From Endomychus coccineus (taxonomy: Eukaryota; Arthropoda; Insecta; Coleoptera; Endomychidae): 64,000 nucleotides of DNA. The DNA lies in the NCBI GenBank assembly GCA_958510875.1, contig OY294070.1:122554703-122618702 (forward strand), read 5' to 3'. Position 1 is the stretch's first letter, and each line of letters begins with the position of its first letter. The notes beneath the pieces are model-generated. The model was given only the letters and a program-made list of their open reading frames with translations. It was not told where the DNA came from and did not search any database. A program made the position numbers and the translations under genes. Of this stretch, positions 22,223-34,310 are shown one piece after another.

Positions 22223-22435
22223 TGAAAATGGCTCGAGACAGAGCAACGTGCCTACTAGGAAGAAGTGCCCCGTATGTCGCACTCCAAGGAACTAATGGGA
22301 GATCTCCAGCAGCAACGAGTGAAATATTTTGTTGTATTCCTGACCGGACACGCCCCATGCAACAAACATCTCTGCACGGTGGGCCCCGGAGGCGTCTATG
22401 CAAGATTTCCCCTCTTCTACGCAAAAAAAAAATTA
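22223..22435 (+). repeat. A-tailed retroelement 3' end, shared with 61.6 kb
   Basis: The stretch GCAAGATTTCCCCTCTTCTA, followed by CGC and a run of A (22424-22432), recurs almost exactly at 61650-61678. The A-run after a conserved GC-rich end suggests the 3' terminus of a non-LTR element or SINE. Both strands are open here (up to 136 codons on minus), but this follows from the GC-rich composition and no protein family was recognised. Confidence 0.55.
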
Positions 22436-24035
22436 TCATCAACGTTATAATAACAACTAGGTTAGCTTCTCTGTAGTAAGTTAGTACTTCGTAATGTTTG
22501 TTTGAAGATGCTACGGTCTCAGCGCAAATAGAGTTATATTTATTAATTAAATTAGTGAATATCAAACTTTTAATAGCTATTTTATTCAAGTTTAGGAACG
22601 GATTCTCATCACATAATGCTGAATCCATTCAATATGAGAATACATAACTGAAGCTATTGGTTTATCGATTTTACATCGTCATATAGCCAGTAACGCCAGG
22701 ACAAACTCACAAGATGATTAACAGTAATCGCGAATATTAATCACATCAATTATCGTAGCTATCATGAAGGTCTTATCTACGTTCCATTTTTCCGGATATA
22801 ATGGTTCAAGTGTAGCATGTAATATGGTCATTTCTCTGAAACTTATTACACGACTTTTATACCAACTGTTCCGAAGGTTTTATTGCTGAACCATAAATTT
22901 CAACGGAATGTGCAATTAATTTTGAAAATATACCTATGGTTTAAAAACGTATTGCACTGACATTTCGTAATACGTAGTCGTTTGAAATGATGTTTTCATA
23001 TTTAGTTCTATTATAATGGTTCTTAATTCGGATTAAGTCATATAAGTATTCAATTGTTAAATTTGATTAAGGTTGTTCACCAGAGATTTTATTACTGATG
23101 CAGATTTTGAAATTCGTTGAAGAAATATATAATAAACATTCACGAAAAATTTCACAGAGCTAAAGTAGATACAATAAAAGTAACGAATGAAATAAATTTC
23201 GTAAAATTAACATTATCTCTTATAGAAAAATCATTTTTAATGTCAGATTGCTCCCGAAGTACAGATACAAATTTGATGAAATTCAAGTAAAATATATAGA
23301 ATATACAAACAAATCATTTACACAAAACTAAATTCAATTTGGATAGTTTTTAATAACAAATAATTGTTAAAAACCAAGATACGAATGAAATCTGGCAACA
23401 CCGCTTTGCGAAACTATTGGCCCGCAGAGCAGCAATCGGATGATGAAGAGGGAGCATATAGTGATGTTGAGATCTTATCTAAATGAATGTATCGTTGCAT
23501 AACTGCGCGCACTGATTATTTAAACAGCGTTGTCAAATTCTATTTAGAATTTTTTTTTAGATAGAGAAGCTTGTGAACAACCTTAAGTGGGTAACATATT
23601 CCTTTTTTGTTTTCTAGAAATGAAGCACTGAATATGGATGTAATCGATGAATTTGCTCTATATCACCGTTCCTCGATGTCATAAAAAGGGTTTGAGGTTA
23701 TAACCTGCACATCAAAAGAGATCGAAAATCTATTATTCCCTGCTTAAATATGTGGAATAAGGTTTTAAGCTCTGTTACACCTCAGCTTTGGCATTAATAA
23801 GTCCGTCATTGAAGAAGTGAGACGGAAGTGTTATGAACGAAAAATCAAGTTTAACTTCAAAGAAATTGCCCACTGAAGTATGTAACGTAGAGTTGTAAAA
23901 CACTTATGTTGTTGTAGTATAGTAGATCAATATGATACCCTCGGATCTTGAGTAAAGGCTCACAATTGTAACAATAACGTGACGATACAATTGTGCACCA
24001 AAACATATAGTTAGAAACAAGTCATTAGGTAAACA
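22436..24035. other. 1.6 kb without a recognisable gene
   Basis: AT-rich with no open frame over 60 codons and no repeat structure that I could see. Confidence 0.55.
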
Positions 24036-24275
24036 ATGGGGGAAAATGCGATATTATCTAGTTATCGATCAATTTCAATGTTATCAATATTGGGAAAAAT
24101 ACTAGGAGCAATTGTAACAAACGAGCTATTCCTCATGGTACAGCATCATATATCTGCTATCATGAATTTTTTGCCGTTTGTTCGAAATGCTTTCAAGACA
24201 ATGGGTGAAGGAAATCAAGTTGACAGAATTTCAATAGCATTTGATAAGGTACATCACAATATATTGTTTTTTTAG
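24036..24275 (+). pseudogene. Non-LTR RT fragment (finger region)
   Basis: SSYRSISMLSILGKILGAIV corresponds to the RT motif 'NYRPISLLS.LGKILE.IV'. HHISAIMNFLPFV corresponds to the 'is..QhGF' segment, and RISIAFDKVHHNILF to motif A ('DfsKAFDkVhH..Ll'), with the catalytic Asp replaced in a degenerate context. Segments between are shortened. It is a decayed jockey/CR1-type fragment of which only about 80 codons survive. Confidence 0.7.
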
Positions 24276-24429
24276 TTAGAACACATCTGTATAAACAGCA
24301 ATCCGCTTCGATGGATTAATTTGTATAGTGTATGAAAATGAGCAACTCTTCATTTAATTTGTATTCAAATCACATCGGGGGATCACCTGCAAATTTTGGT
24401 AAATCAACCATTATCGACGCAAATTTTTT

Positions 24430-25036
24430 TTATTTTAATAATATCTATAGCTTTCACGGTCAATTTTGCTATAAAAGGGTATACAAATTTTGTCAAACAA
24501 ACGATTTTGGAAACTCTGGGAGCTCTCAAATCACCCAGAGTAGCATCAAAGCTAGTCAAAGAATGCAGAAATGTACTGGGTGAACTATCCAAAACAAACA
24601 AAGTTCAACTCACCTGGGTCTCAGGAATCAGGGGAGTTGAAGGAAATGAAATAGCCGACAACTTGGACAGCCAATGGTCACTTCATTGAACTATGTGTGA
24701 GTTTCGCTTTTCAAGGCCAGCTGAACAAACAGTGGGAGTCACCACCCATGAGACAGACAGTTCTTTATCAAAGAGCCTGTGCCTGGGTTCTCAGAGGAAT
24801 TCGTTTCTCCAAACAGACAGAACATTAGGAAGATGAAAGGAATCTTCATGGGTGACTATCGTCTTGACAAACACATTATAATCATGGAACTCAAAGAGGC
24901 CAGCATAAGCTACATTCTGGCTTTCTGGCGTGCCAGAAACCTGTTAAAATAGAATAGGCTTCTGATCAAGAGGCGCATGGGCCCAGTTAAGCAGCCTGAG
25001 TGTTCCAATCTCTTCCTCTCAATGATGATGATGATG
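24430..25036 (+). pseudogene. Non-LTR retrotransposon RNase H domain and 3' end
   Basis: LKSPRVASKLVKECRNVLGE and KVQLTWVSGIRGVEGNEIAD (up to about 24660) are the C-terminal half of an RNase H domain of the R1/jockey type ('WVPGHSGIEGNE.AD'). After frame changes the region after RNase H continues (QWESQPPMRQTVLY, about 24730-24770). It ends in a short (ATG)n run at 25022-25036, a likely 3' tail. The first half of RNase H and the RT are missing or lost in frameshifts. Confidence 0.75.
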
Positions 25037-26392
25037 TGGGAAATAAGTGATTTCCGGATCACAATTTTTAGGTCTGTCATTATTTCGAAGCATCATCTCA
25101 AGCTGATCTAATTCACAAACTTAATTTATTTCCTAGTAGAAGAGATACGATATAAGCCCATGCGTTCGTTCACAGTTACTAAAGCATCTACCAATGTTCA
25201 AGACAGCGATCTCGTTCTATAGGGGGTAGCTGTTAGGCTATATTCTCGTCTAAGACGGATACTTCGTTCCAACCCTCACAGTATCTATATTATATTTGCT
25301 CAGAGATTCCACCCTATATATAATATTTATCAAAATACCCATCATGTTCACGTGACAACTAATTTATCATCATCATCTGCTTATAATGCGAATTGATTGG
25401 GCCACAGATGACACGTTTATATCCAACATTAATGGAATTCATGAATTTTCTTCGCCCATCGCGTTTTTATTCACATATCTGTATATTTCTGCCCTTCCTT
25501 AGAATGTCGCTCATAGACTATTTATTATTATTGCTCAATTTTATTTCCAGTATGATATAGTTACGGCCCAGTTCCCTATAAAAATTCCTGAATCAGGTCT
25601 GAATCATGGATTTATTATTTAAGTTTCACGAGTTACAAAGCCTCATGTTGTTTACTTTTATATCTCTTCTAGAAAAGATATAGTTGTGTTGCATTGTAAA
25701 CTTAGGTTTCTCCAACAATATACTCGATTCTCTATAAATCTATCACGGAAAGTCATAAAATAATTCCACAATATTTTTCTCCCCTCACAATACGTAGTAT
25801 ATAGTATAAGGGAAGTATTGTAATCGACCCAAAAATAATTTAGGGATTTTCGCGGATGTATGGGTTCTGAGCATTTCTAAACGTAGACTAACTTTACAAA
25901 TAATGATTATTCATGTCATGGTCAGGAAACATATCACAAATTGCTGAAACCTGAGCTGTGCTGAGATGGTCAGCAAAAGCAAAATTCTGAAAACCACTTG
26001 CTCCACATTTACCTAATGATTATATTTCCACTTTAAACGATCATTATATCATTTGTATCCTTCAAATGATATATAAGACACTCAATATTGCTTCACAAAT
26101 TTTTCTTTTATATAACATTATTCTTTAAGCAATGAAAATCTTCTAATGAGAAGTATGAATGAATCTTTCACAATGTGAATTACTCCCAACACTGCAGTTC
26201 CTGCTTCTTTCGAGGAAGCTGGATATCCAATTTTTTTTTCCTATTTTAAATATTTACATACAATTTCTTTTTTCTTCAAATATTTGGTATACACTACAAT
26301 TGTTTTTGAATTACATTCATGATTACAAATAATTGTATTATTTCATATAATCAGAAGTGAAAAGCACAATTTTTTTGAATCACAATTTATTA
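25037..26392. other. 1.35 kb without a recognisable gene
   Basis: AT-rich, no coding pattern, and no repeat found apart from poly-T runs. It ends at the TA target of the mariner-like copy 2. Confidence 0.55.
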
Positions 26393-26780
26393 TACAGGGT
26401 GTCCTCGAACTGCGTGGCCAAAATAAAACCGAAGATTCTTTGATTCAAAAAAAAGTTCATGAGCCTTTTTACTTTTGCCTCAAGTGTCTTGTTTACCCGG
26501 TAGAGGGCTTCAAAATTGCAAAAATAATTTTGATTTTTCGGTATAACTTGAGAACGTGATGAAGAACTTCTACAATATTTAGCAAGTGAGTTACTGTCAA
26601 TAATGGCCATTTTTGAGAGTGGAGCACAGAGCCTTAGAGACCATAGAAATGGCTCAAACTTGAGGATGTAACGAGAAAAGTGTCCAGAACTTTTTTGTGG
26701 TCAATGTAATTCACTAGATATTTTTTACGTAGACAGCTTATCTAATTTGAAAACTTTTCTTACTCTTAGAAAATTTTGGT

Positions 26781-27152
26781 AAAATCAACGAATTAGCTTG
26801 AAAAAATTTATTTTCGAGTCTCTGCAATTTTGGCTTACTAATTTTACTTGATTAAAATACCTAAGGCCTTTGCTTTTCTAATGTCATTTTGGCATTTGAA
26901 GAATTTATTCTCAAAACTGTCAGTTTTTACTTTGCTTTCCGTAAAAATTTTATAAAATTATGGCTCAAAATCAACGAATTAGCTTGAAAAAATTTATTTT
27001 CGAGTCTCTGCAATTTTGGCTTACTAATTTTACTTGATTAAAATACCTAAGGCCTTTGCTTTTCTAATGTCATTTTGGCATTTGAAGAATTTATTCTCAA
27101 AACTGTCAGTTTTTACTTTGCTTTCCGTAAAAATTTTATAAAATTATGGCTC
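26781..27152 (+). repeat. 186-bp tandem duplication inside the left TIR of copy 2
   Basis: 26781-26966 is repeated as 26967-27152. The junction lies in ATGGCTCAAAATCAACG at 26960, where the start-codon sequence CTCAAAAT meets AAAATCAACG, a short microhomology. As a result the start ATG appears twice, 186 bp apart (26960 and 27146). Only the second leads into the gene. Confidence 0.88.
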
Positions 27153-28197
27153 AAAATTTCACTAACACTGAAATGGTTGATATGTTATCGATTTATGGAC
27201 TTTGTCGTTGCAATGGCCGGAGAAGGGAAAGATATCCGCATCGCAGAATTCCAAATCGGCAAACCTTCGCGAAACTGGCAAATTTGAAGCAAATCGCAGA
27301 GAAACTGGACGCAGACGGACAAGAAGGACGTTAGAGCTCGAAGAAGCGATACTGGAAGCGGTTGAAACTGAACCTGGGATAAGCACACTACGTTTGGGAC
27401 TTCGTATTGGAGCCTCAAAATCATTAGTTCATAATGTACTGAAAGAAGAACTGTTGTTATCATATTAAAACAGTTCAAGACTTATTGCCCATGGATCCAG
27501 GTCATCGGCTAGATTTCTGTCGGCTTATTGTCCAACGACAAAACGCAATCCCAATTTTTGTAGAAGAATTCTGTTCACGGACAAAGATACTTTCACGAGA
27601 TGTGGTCTTTTTAACCTCCATAATGAACATTTCTATGCTGATGAAAATCCTTATGAAACGGAAGTTACATATTTTCAGAATCAAACTAAAATCAATGTTT
27701 TGGTTGGAATTGTGGATAACTTTATTATTGGCCCTACCGTTATACCCGATCGACTTAACGGGGAGAATTACTTGAACTTTTTGGAACAAAGGCTACTTGA
27801 ACTGTTGGAAGACTTCCCTTACACATTCGTCGTGGCCTGGCTTATCCATGATGGTGCACCTCCTCATTTCACATTAGCTGTGAGGCGACATTTGAATGCG
27901 GAATATCCAGATCGCTGGATAGGTGGAGGACACGATGCACCAGTGAACTGGCCGGCGCGCTCCCCTGATTTGACGCCCTGCGACTTCTTTCTATGGGGCG
28001 CTTTGAAGTCGAAAGTTTATGCAGCTACAGTAAACACACGAGAGGAATTGTTGCAACGAATTAATCATGAAGCGGATTTATTGAAGAATGATCCTGAAGT
28101 ACTAGCCAGAGTTCAATTAGTTCAATCCAATTTCTTGAAACGAATTAATTTGTGTATTCAGGAAAATGGGCAACATTTCGAACAATTGATGCCTTAG
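27146..28197 (+). pseudogene. Mariner-like transposase, frameshifted, copy 2
   Basis: It starts at 27146 with MAQNFTNTEMVDMLSIYG (DUF4817-like HTH) and loses frame by about 27230. A second frame gives the linker and second HTH (SANLRETGKFEANRRETGR, ELEEAILEAVETEPG). A 5-base deletion relative to copy 1 near 27455 creates the stop after ELLLSY. DPGHRLDFCRLIVQRQN follows, then a frame change, then LFTDKDTF (first Asp) and the open piece 27700-28197. That piece carries VGIVDNFIIGPTVIPD, IHDGAPPHF (second Asp), SPDLTPCDFFLWG (third Asp) and the C-terminus QHFEQLMP. About 340 codons in all would be usual for the family. It is dead as it stands. Confidence 0.88.
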
Positions 28198-28912
28198 CGA
28201 TTTCCCAAAAAGTTTTGTTGTTTCTTTTAATTTAGCATTTGTTTTTCCTAAATAATCACATCGTTTCCCCATTTCTATTGTTCTTATTATTCGTGTTTTA
28301 CCGAGATATTAACCATTTCAGTGTTAGTGAAATTTTGAGCCATAATTTTATAAAATTTTCACGGAATGCAAAGTAAAAACTGACAGTTTTGAGAATAAAC
28401 TCTTCGAATGCCAAAATGACATTAGAAAAGCAAAGGCAACTAAGGTATTTTAATCAAGTAAAATTAGTAAGCCAAAATTGCAGAGACTCGAAAATTATTT
28501 TTTTCAAGCTAATCCGTTGATTTTATCAAAATTTTCTCAGAGTAAGAAAAGTTTTCAAATTAGATAAGCTATCTACATAAAAAATATAGAGTGAATTACA
28601 TCGACCACAAAAAAGTTCTGGACACTTTTCCTGTTACATCTTCAAGTTTGAGCCATTTCTATAGTCTCTAAGGCTCTATGCTCCGCTTTCGAAAACGGCT
28701 ATTATTGACAGTAACTCACCTGCTGAATATTGTAAAAGTCCTCTATCACGTTCTCAAGTTATACCGAAAAAACAAAATTATTTTCGCAACTTTGAAGCCC
28801 TCTACCGGCTAAACAAGACACTTGAGGCAAAAGTAAAAAGGCTCATCAAAGTTTTTTCGAATCAAAGAATCTTCGGTTTCATTTTAGCCACGCAGTTCGA
28901 GGACACCCTGTA

Positions 28913-30036
28913 TAACGATGCTACTTATCTGCAATAACATATGACACCCTGTTGATTATTCGATAAACAATGGATGATAAAACTCCAATAAAACCAGTAA
29001 CGACAATTTGCATATTTCAAAGAAGTTGGAGTAAAGGTAAAATGCAACCACATTTGAAATCAATCGGATATTATTTAATATATCTCATGTCATCTATAAA
29101 AACTGCCCATAAAGAAAACCAGGCAGGTACACACCTTTTTACATATTTTTATTGAATTTGTAAATAATTGATTCATTTTATGCTTTACGAAAAGAAATTA
29201 CTACATGTATTGATTTTCAAGCAGATGTTATTTCATATTCATGTTTATTCATGAAGTTATGTTTTGATGCTGTTCAAATATTTGCTCGTTAACGAAACGA
29301 GTTCACATCAAAGAGTGTCAGCTTCAGAGGCGTAGCTGATGGGGCACTTTCCACTGGCGTAAGTAATAGGGGGACCCAAATTTCGATTCATGGTAGATAA
29401 TGAACTAGTTTGCATCTACTAAATCACGCAGAATACATATTCAAATGTACAATGTGTTATTCAAGGTTTCCATTAGTTCATGCTCAAAAAATGAAAGTTC
29501 AGCAAAGTAAATTTAATAAATTATCAACAATGTTGATGTATAACCGTTTCTTGTAGAACCGCTTAGTTTCAAATTTTGGGTAGTTTAATTCTTCTAACAA
29601 TGTAAATCTAAGATTCACAGGGAGAAAAAGAAATCAAAAGGTTTGCTGTAAGTTACAAGGGGAGGCCACGCCCACATGAACTATGGAGTACTGCAATTAG
29701 TAGACAACACGGATCTTTTAATATGAATACGGAGGTTCAAACATTTGTGACAGTGTCAGATCAAAGCTGTGAATCGTGAATAACACGCCAAATGTTTATT
29801 ATGCCATGAAAAAGATAAAAATGGGAACATCTTATACATCTATTTACTTGGAAGTGTAGGCTAGTCGTGCCACGATTAGTAACGAAAATTTTGTAGTAAA
29901 AAACAGAATTTCTACATTGATATGTTGCTAAACAGTGAAAACGTTTCAAATAATTGAAATGTGTTTTTTTTTAATTCTGTAATTCAGACTCCACATCCCA
30001 GACTCGTCAGGATCTTGAGTTATTGATCTTGGCCTT
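28913..30036. other. 1.1 kb without a recognisable gene
   Basis: No coding pattern. 61- and 62-codon frames at 28970 (+) and 29761 (-) have no motif. Confidence 0.55.
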
Positions 30037-30430
30037 CAGACTAGACTAGACTAGACTAAACTAGACTAGACTAGACTAAACTAGACTAGACTAGACTAGA
30101 CTAGATTAGACTAGACCAGACTAGGCTAGACTAGACTAGACTAGACTAGACTAGACTATACTAGATTAGAGTAGAGTAGAGTAGACTAGAATAGATTAGA
30201 CCAGTCGAGACTAGACTAGACTAGACTAGACTAGACTAGACTAGACTAGACTACACTAGACTAGACTAGGCTAGACTAGACTAGACTAGACTAGGCTAGA
30301 CTAGACTAGACTAGAATAGAAAACTCTAGACTAGACTATATGATACAAAACAAGACAAGACAAGAAAAGACAGGACAAGAAATCACAAGGAAAAATAAGA
30401 AAATACGAGACAAGACAAGACGAGATCATA
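30037..30430. repeat. Pentanucleotide satellite (CTAGA)n changing to (CAAGA)n
   Basis: 30037-30340 is a nearly pure CTAGA array of about 60 units with scattered variants (CTAAA, CTAGG, GTAGA). From 30346 to about 30426 the register continues as a less regular CAAGA array. CTAG is palindromic, so the array is rich in BfaI-type sites and either strand can self-pair. Confidence 0.95.
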
Positions 30431-31399
30431 AGTCATCAAAAACTTTTAGGACCGGGCAACTACCGTCACGGTTTTGTTGCACATTATGATGAATTCTAAA
30501 ACCGAAAAAAACATCTATCAATTTTATCATCGTAACTACTAAATGATTCACAAAATGGATCGGTAACTGTAGATTTACTTAACTAGATTTGTGCGTTGAC
30601 TGAATAACCTCGAGCAGAACATTATATTTGTCTCCTAAATATTATATAACGGCAAAATGAAAGAAGAACTTCATAATATATTATATTAGCTCCGGAAAAT
30701 AAAAGCAAATAGAACTCGACGAAGTCCAAGAGCAAACGTGTACTTTGATGTTTCCCAGAACGCTCTCAGAATCTCATTTTTAGTTGTAAATGAGTTTATA
30801 AGGAGGTGAACTGTTTCATAAACCATATAGCAATCATCTTGACAATGTAAGAATAATCCATTACCTCTGAAATCAAAATCCTATACTTTTATATCGAACG
30901 TGCAATCAAGTTTATTACTAGAGTAGTTTTTAACGTCAAAAGAATCCCGCTATTTTCTATTTAATGCGAGATGAAATTGACTTTCTGAATTAAAGTTTGT
31001 TGGAGCTTATTTATAATCTTAGTTGGATGTCAGATGCAAGTAATACGCACACACTTCAATAAGTTTAACGTCGTATCGATCATTTTAAAATTTGGAAGGC
31101 GAATTTAAAGTAAGTACTTATATAGTTGAACAAATCAACGAAACTCACTTTATGGGTTGAAAGTACGTTATTCAAGAATTGATTCGAGTTTCGAATTTGC
31201 ATTTCATTTTCAAAACATATAAAATTGTAAGATGATATGCTTTGGAGAGTTTGGAATTGCAATCAGCAATTGATTAAGCGTGAACTGACTATTGAACCAC
31301 GTCATTGTGATTCAATTTACTGAATGATATTGAATGATACTTCTATTTTGAGCAACCTCTCAAGGCGGTGACCTAAAAAAAAGGTCAGTTTTTGAATTC
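30431..31399. other. No recognisable gene
   Basis: AT-rich and non-coding by eye. A 60-codon minus frame at 31080-31262 shows no motif. Confidence 0.55.
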
Positions 31400-32462
31400 C
31401 TAATTTCCTTTGTCTTTTGTATCTCTGACTACAATGGAGGGAAACCTATAATGTTCGAAGAACATTGTATACAATAGTGATGGAATTTTGAGACAGGAGA
31501 TAAGCATCAGAATTTTTCTTGAAGATTTGGAGGTTATAGAAACAGGGAGATCCAGTCCGCTCATCTGGAATCTATCGTAGTGAAACAACAGACGAGATTT
31601 CCGATGAACACCGACCACGGAAATATCTATAGAAAAAAGGGTGATCTTCTTACCTTTATACGATGTTCTAGAGAGGTAATGAACTCGTAAGTGCAACATC
31701 ATCAATCAGAAAAATATCTCTCTTTTGGATAGAATCCAAGAGCTGCAGCGTATGTTTATGAGCCGAACTCCAAGCATGTAAACAGTACTTCAGGACAGGT
31801 TAAATCTGTGCTTTGTAGATTATGAGGAGTTCCTGTGATGTGAAGTAGCTCTTGAGGTGAGATAGAAAACCAAGTTTATGTGAAGTGGTTTTTGCAATGA
31901 ATCTCACATGATCGTTCCATAAAAGGGTGATAATGTTGGTTCATAGAAATAGTTGTACCTGACATCATCATATCAGGGATTTAGTAATCCGCCTTCTGGA
32001 GAAGACGTAAACTTGAGTTTTGGTTACATCAAACTCTGCTAGATTATCAGATCCTCATTTCAAGAACTTTGCTAAATCTCCATTGATTGCATCAACCTGT
32101 CTCTGTCTCGCTCTTCTGACTTTATTGGATGGTATAGGGGCTCCAGATGAGAAAGCGGTATAAAGTGTAGCATCATCTACAAAGTTGTAGATGGGACAGG
32201 TCATCACTTCCAGCAGATCGTTTATATGGAGCACAAACAATATCGGTGCCAAAACAGATCCCTGTGGAACATTAGCGTTGAAAGCCATTATATCGGAGGA
32301 TACTCCGTTAATCACCACATGGAGTGATCCATCGGACTTTGGAATGAGTATCAAATGAAAGAGCCTGGATGACGACAGAAATAATGATCTCATGGTTAAG
32401 AAAATTTCATGAAAAAATGAAAAAGAAGATAGGAATGTCGTATTATTAATGGATAATGCCAC
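31400..32462 (-). pseudogene. Non-LTR retrotransposon (family J) RT, 3' half
   Basis: The 32055-32462 frame carries SDGSLHVVINGVSSD, FNANVPQGSVLAPILFVLHI (RT motif B, 'GVPQGSVLAPLLF') and YNFVDDATLYTAFS (motif C, FADD changed to FVDD, still with both aspartates). It ends in RQVDAINGDLAKFLK. Downstream on the minus strand, frames change and the thumb region appears. The C-terminal part at 31400-31620 contains VHRKSRLLFHYDRFQ, and in another frame the 'NSLP..VFP..YN' type ending. The endonuclease and N-terminal RT motifs are missing. It is the best preserved RT core of this family in the window. Confidence 0.82.
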
Positions 32463-33940
32463 TCAACTTTGCTAAATCTCCATTGATTACATCAATGCCA
32501 CTCATCCTAAACTGCAATTACAAAATGCAAACATCATGTTCCGGTCGTTTCAATATAGCATATAGGAAATATGTGTTAAAAAGACTTCTGACTTCCACCA
32601 AAAGAGAAGATTCTTACAAAGAAGCAGGAAAAAGTACCAACTAAACTAGTGCTTTAGTATGGATATCAGCAGCTTGGAAAAATGTCTCTCCTACTACAAT
32701 TTCAAGATCTTCTGTGAAAGCGTAATTTTTAGGCTTTGTTGAACATGGGGACATTTTCCACGAGGAAGACGAAATTACATTGGCCCAACTATTCCCTGCA
32801 TCAACCATCAGTGTGTAGAAAACTATGCATCTATTGATTGAAGTGTATTGACTGAACACCCAAATTTCCGTATCCAAGAAAACATAGATGGATTGCGCAC
32901 TGGTGAAACAGTTTTTGACAGTGAAAATAAAAATTAAGAACCTAAAACTCTTACATCAAGCATCAAAGTTATGGGTGAAATTTGGGAATAGCCCATCGAT
33001 ATCCAACACTTTTCGTTGAGTAACGATGAAACTGAACTTGCCTTAGAAGTTGTTCAGATTTTATCAAAATGTGAGTCAAGATTTTCAAATGAAACTGAAA
33101 AACCTAAAACAAACATCACTGGAGCAATTTTTCAAATTTGGTATACCTACTTATATCAATTTACTCATTGAGCCAGTCGTTTTGATTTATATATTTTTTC
33201 GTATCACAGTAGCATGTTTTTGTGATGCCGTAAGTATTTCATACACTGTAATATAATTATTAGATACTTGTTCACAAAACGAACGTAAATAAAACCACAT
33301 TCTTTCCACCCTCCCAATAACGATCTCCTCCACTTTCACAGTTTACATTTGTGGCCGCTATTTAGAGGTTTTGCTTCATATTAGACGTTGAATCCAATAG
33401 TTTCATATATCCATTACATTTCGTGAATAGAGGTGTGGTCAAAGAAGCCAACTATTCCTTTTGTAAATGTACTGTTTATTTTCTGTTGTCGGATAGGCGG
33501 CTAAAGTAAATCGATTACCGTCTGGTGTAGTTTGAGTGAAATTTGTTTTATCAACATGCAAATGTTTGTTCTGTATTATCATTTCCAATCCAATTTATGA
33601 GACACGTTAGATGTTTGCCCCCTTCCTATATACTCTATATCTCCTATCTTGATAGAGAGTAGATAATTTAACGTAAATGAATCCAATTTTCACTTGACGA
33701 TATATTTGTACACACATCAAAATAATCTAGAGACAAGCAATATCAAACTGTTCTATATTTCATTTATGAGGCTCTTTTTTTGGTTGGTCATAGATATTAT
33801 GTTGTACGCTGTTCACTATGAGAAAAAATCTCGTAATAGTTAATGATTGAGTGCAAGCAATTCGTTCGAATAGTTTTGGACAACCCAGGAATATTTTATT
33901 CCAACAATTGGCGATACAAACAGGTACATTTTGTTCTCTG
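32463..33940. other. 1.5 kb without a recognisable gene
   Basis: 32463-32500 partly repeats the sequence of 32055-32095 (AACTTTGCTAAATCTCCATTGATT), so a rearranged piece of family J adjoins here. Beyond that no coding pattern or element was recognised. Confidence 0.5.
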
Positions 33941-33947
33941 ATTTAGT

Positions 33948-34030
33948 TCATTCTGATGATGGCTGCTTGGTAGCTAAAAGGTCCTCAATACTCTAGCAGT
34001 ACCTATTATTAATGAATAAGGGTATGTATT
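33948..34030 (+). ncRNA. Decayed Penelope-like 3' end with hammerhead remnant
   Basis: CTGATGA at 33953-33959 is followed by an extra T, stem II GGCTGC/GTAGCT with a TTG loop, then TAAAA where GAAA is expected, and TC|AATA. It corresponds position by position to the minus-strand motif at 54471-54514, including the following AATAAGGGTAT-like sequence. The lost G12 should abolish activity. Confidence 0.5.
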
Positions 34031-34164
34031 TCCAACTGGCTTATACTAACCCAAAACATTCCTCGGTCAGTTCTATTGAAGAGTCAGGAAGGTATTAGCT
34101 GGTGATGTAACTGGCAACCATAGATATATAAAATTCTTGAAGGAGTGTTGTTTCTCCTCATCGG

Positions 34165-34310
34165 TACTGCTTCTGATTCATATCTGCACCGATGGCCAAG
34201 CGGCGCAGGGCCTGTTTCGCGTTCCTAGAACGACTTCCAGGCTTGTTTGGAAGAAAGACCCTGGTTGAATTAGCCTGAAGGCACAAACTTCGGCTGGTAT
34301 GGGTACTCAC
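34165..34310 (+). pseudogene. RNase H fragment of a non-LTR element
   Basis: RICTDGQAAQGLFRVPR and SRLVWKKD (about 34180-34260) resemble the RNase H segment 'hicTDGQAAi.aL.......SrLVwe' of R1/jockey-type elements. The rest of the domain is missing, and an RT-like piece follows in a scrambled order. Confidence 0.45.

Larger units (their letters stand above)
26393..28912 (+). mobile_element. Tc1/mariner-superfamily transposon with long TIRs, copy 2
   Basis: It has the same ends (TACAGGGTGTCCTCGAACTG) and TA flanks as copy 1, at about 2.52 kb. The left arm runs from 26393 to about 27185 and includes a 186-bp tandem duplication. The right arm runs from about 28305 to 28912 and reproduces the transposase start region (complement of ATG at 28341-28343) downstream of the stop at 28197. 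Apart from the duplication and small indels it is collinear with copy 1 and highly similar, so both derive from one recent source. Confidence 0.9.

Noticed and set aside
22218..22628. 136-codon minus frame as a gene
   Set aside because: It overlaps an A-tailed repeat end shared with 61.6 kb, is open on both strands because of local GC content, and the text is not family-like.
30037..30340. CRISPR-like regular repeats
   Set aside because: A pure pentamer array without spacers; a eukaryotic microsatellite.
34190..34260. tRNA-like GC-rich block
   Set aside because: No cloverleaf or A/B box pair; it translates as RNase H remnant.
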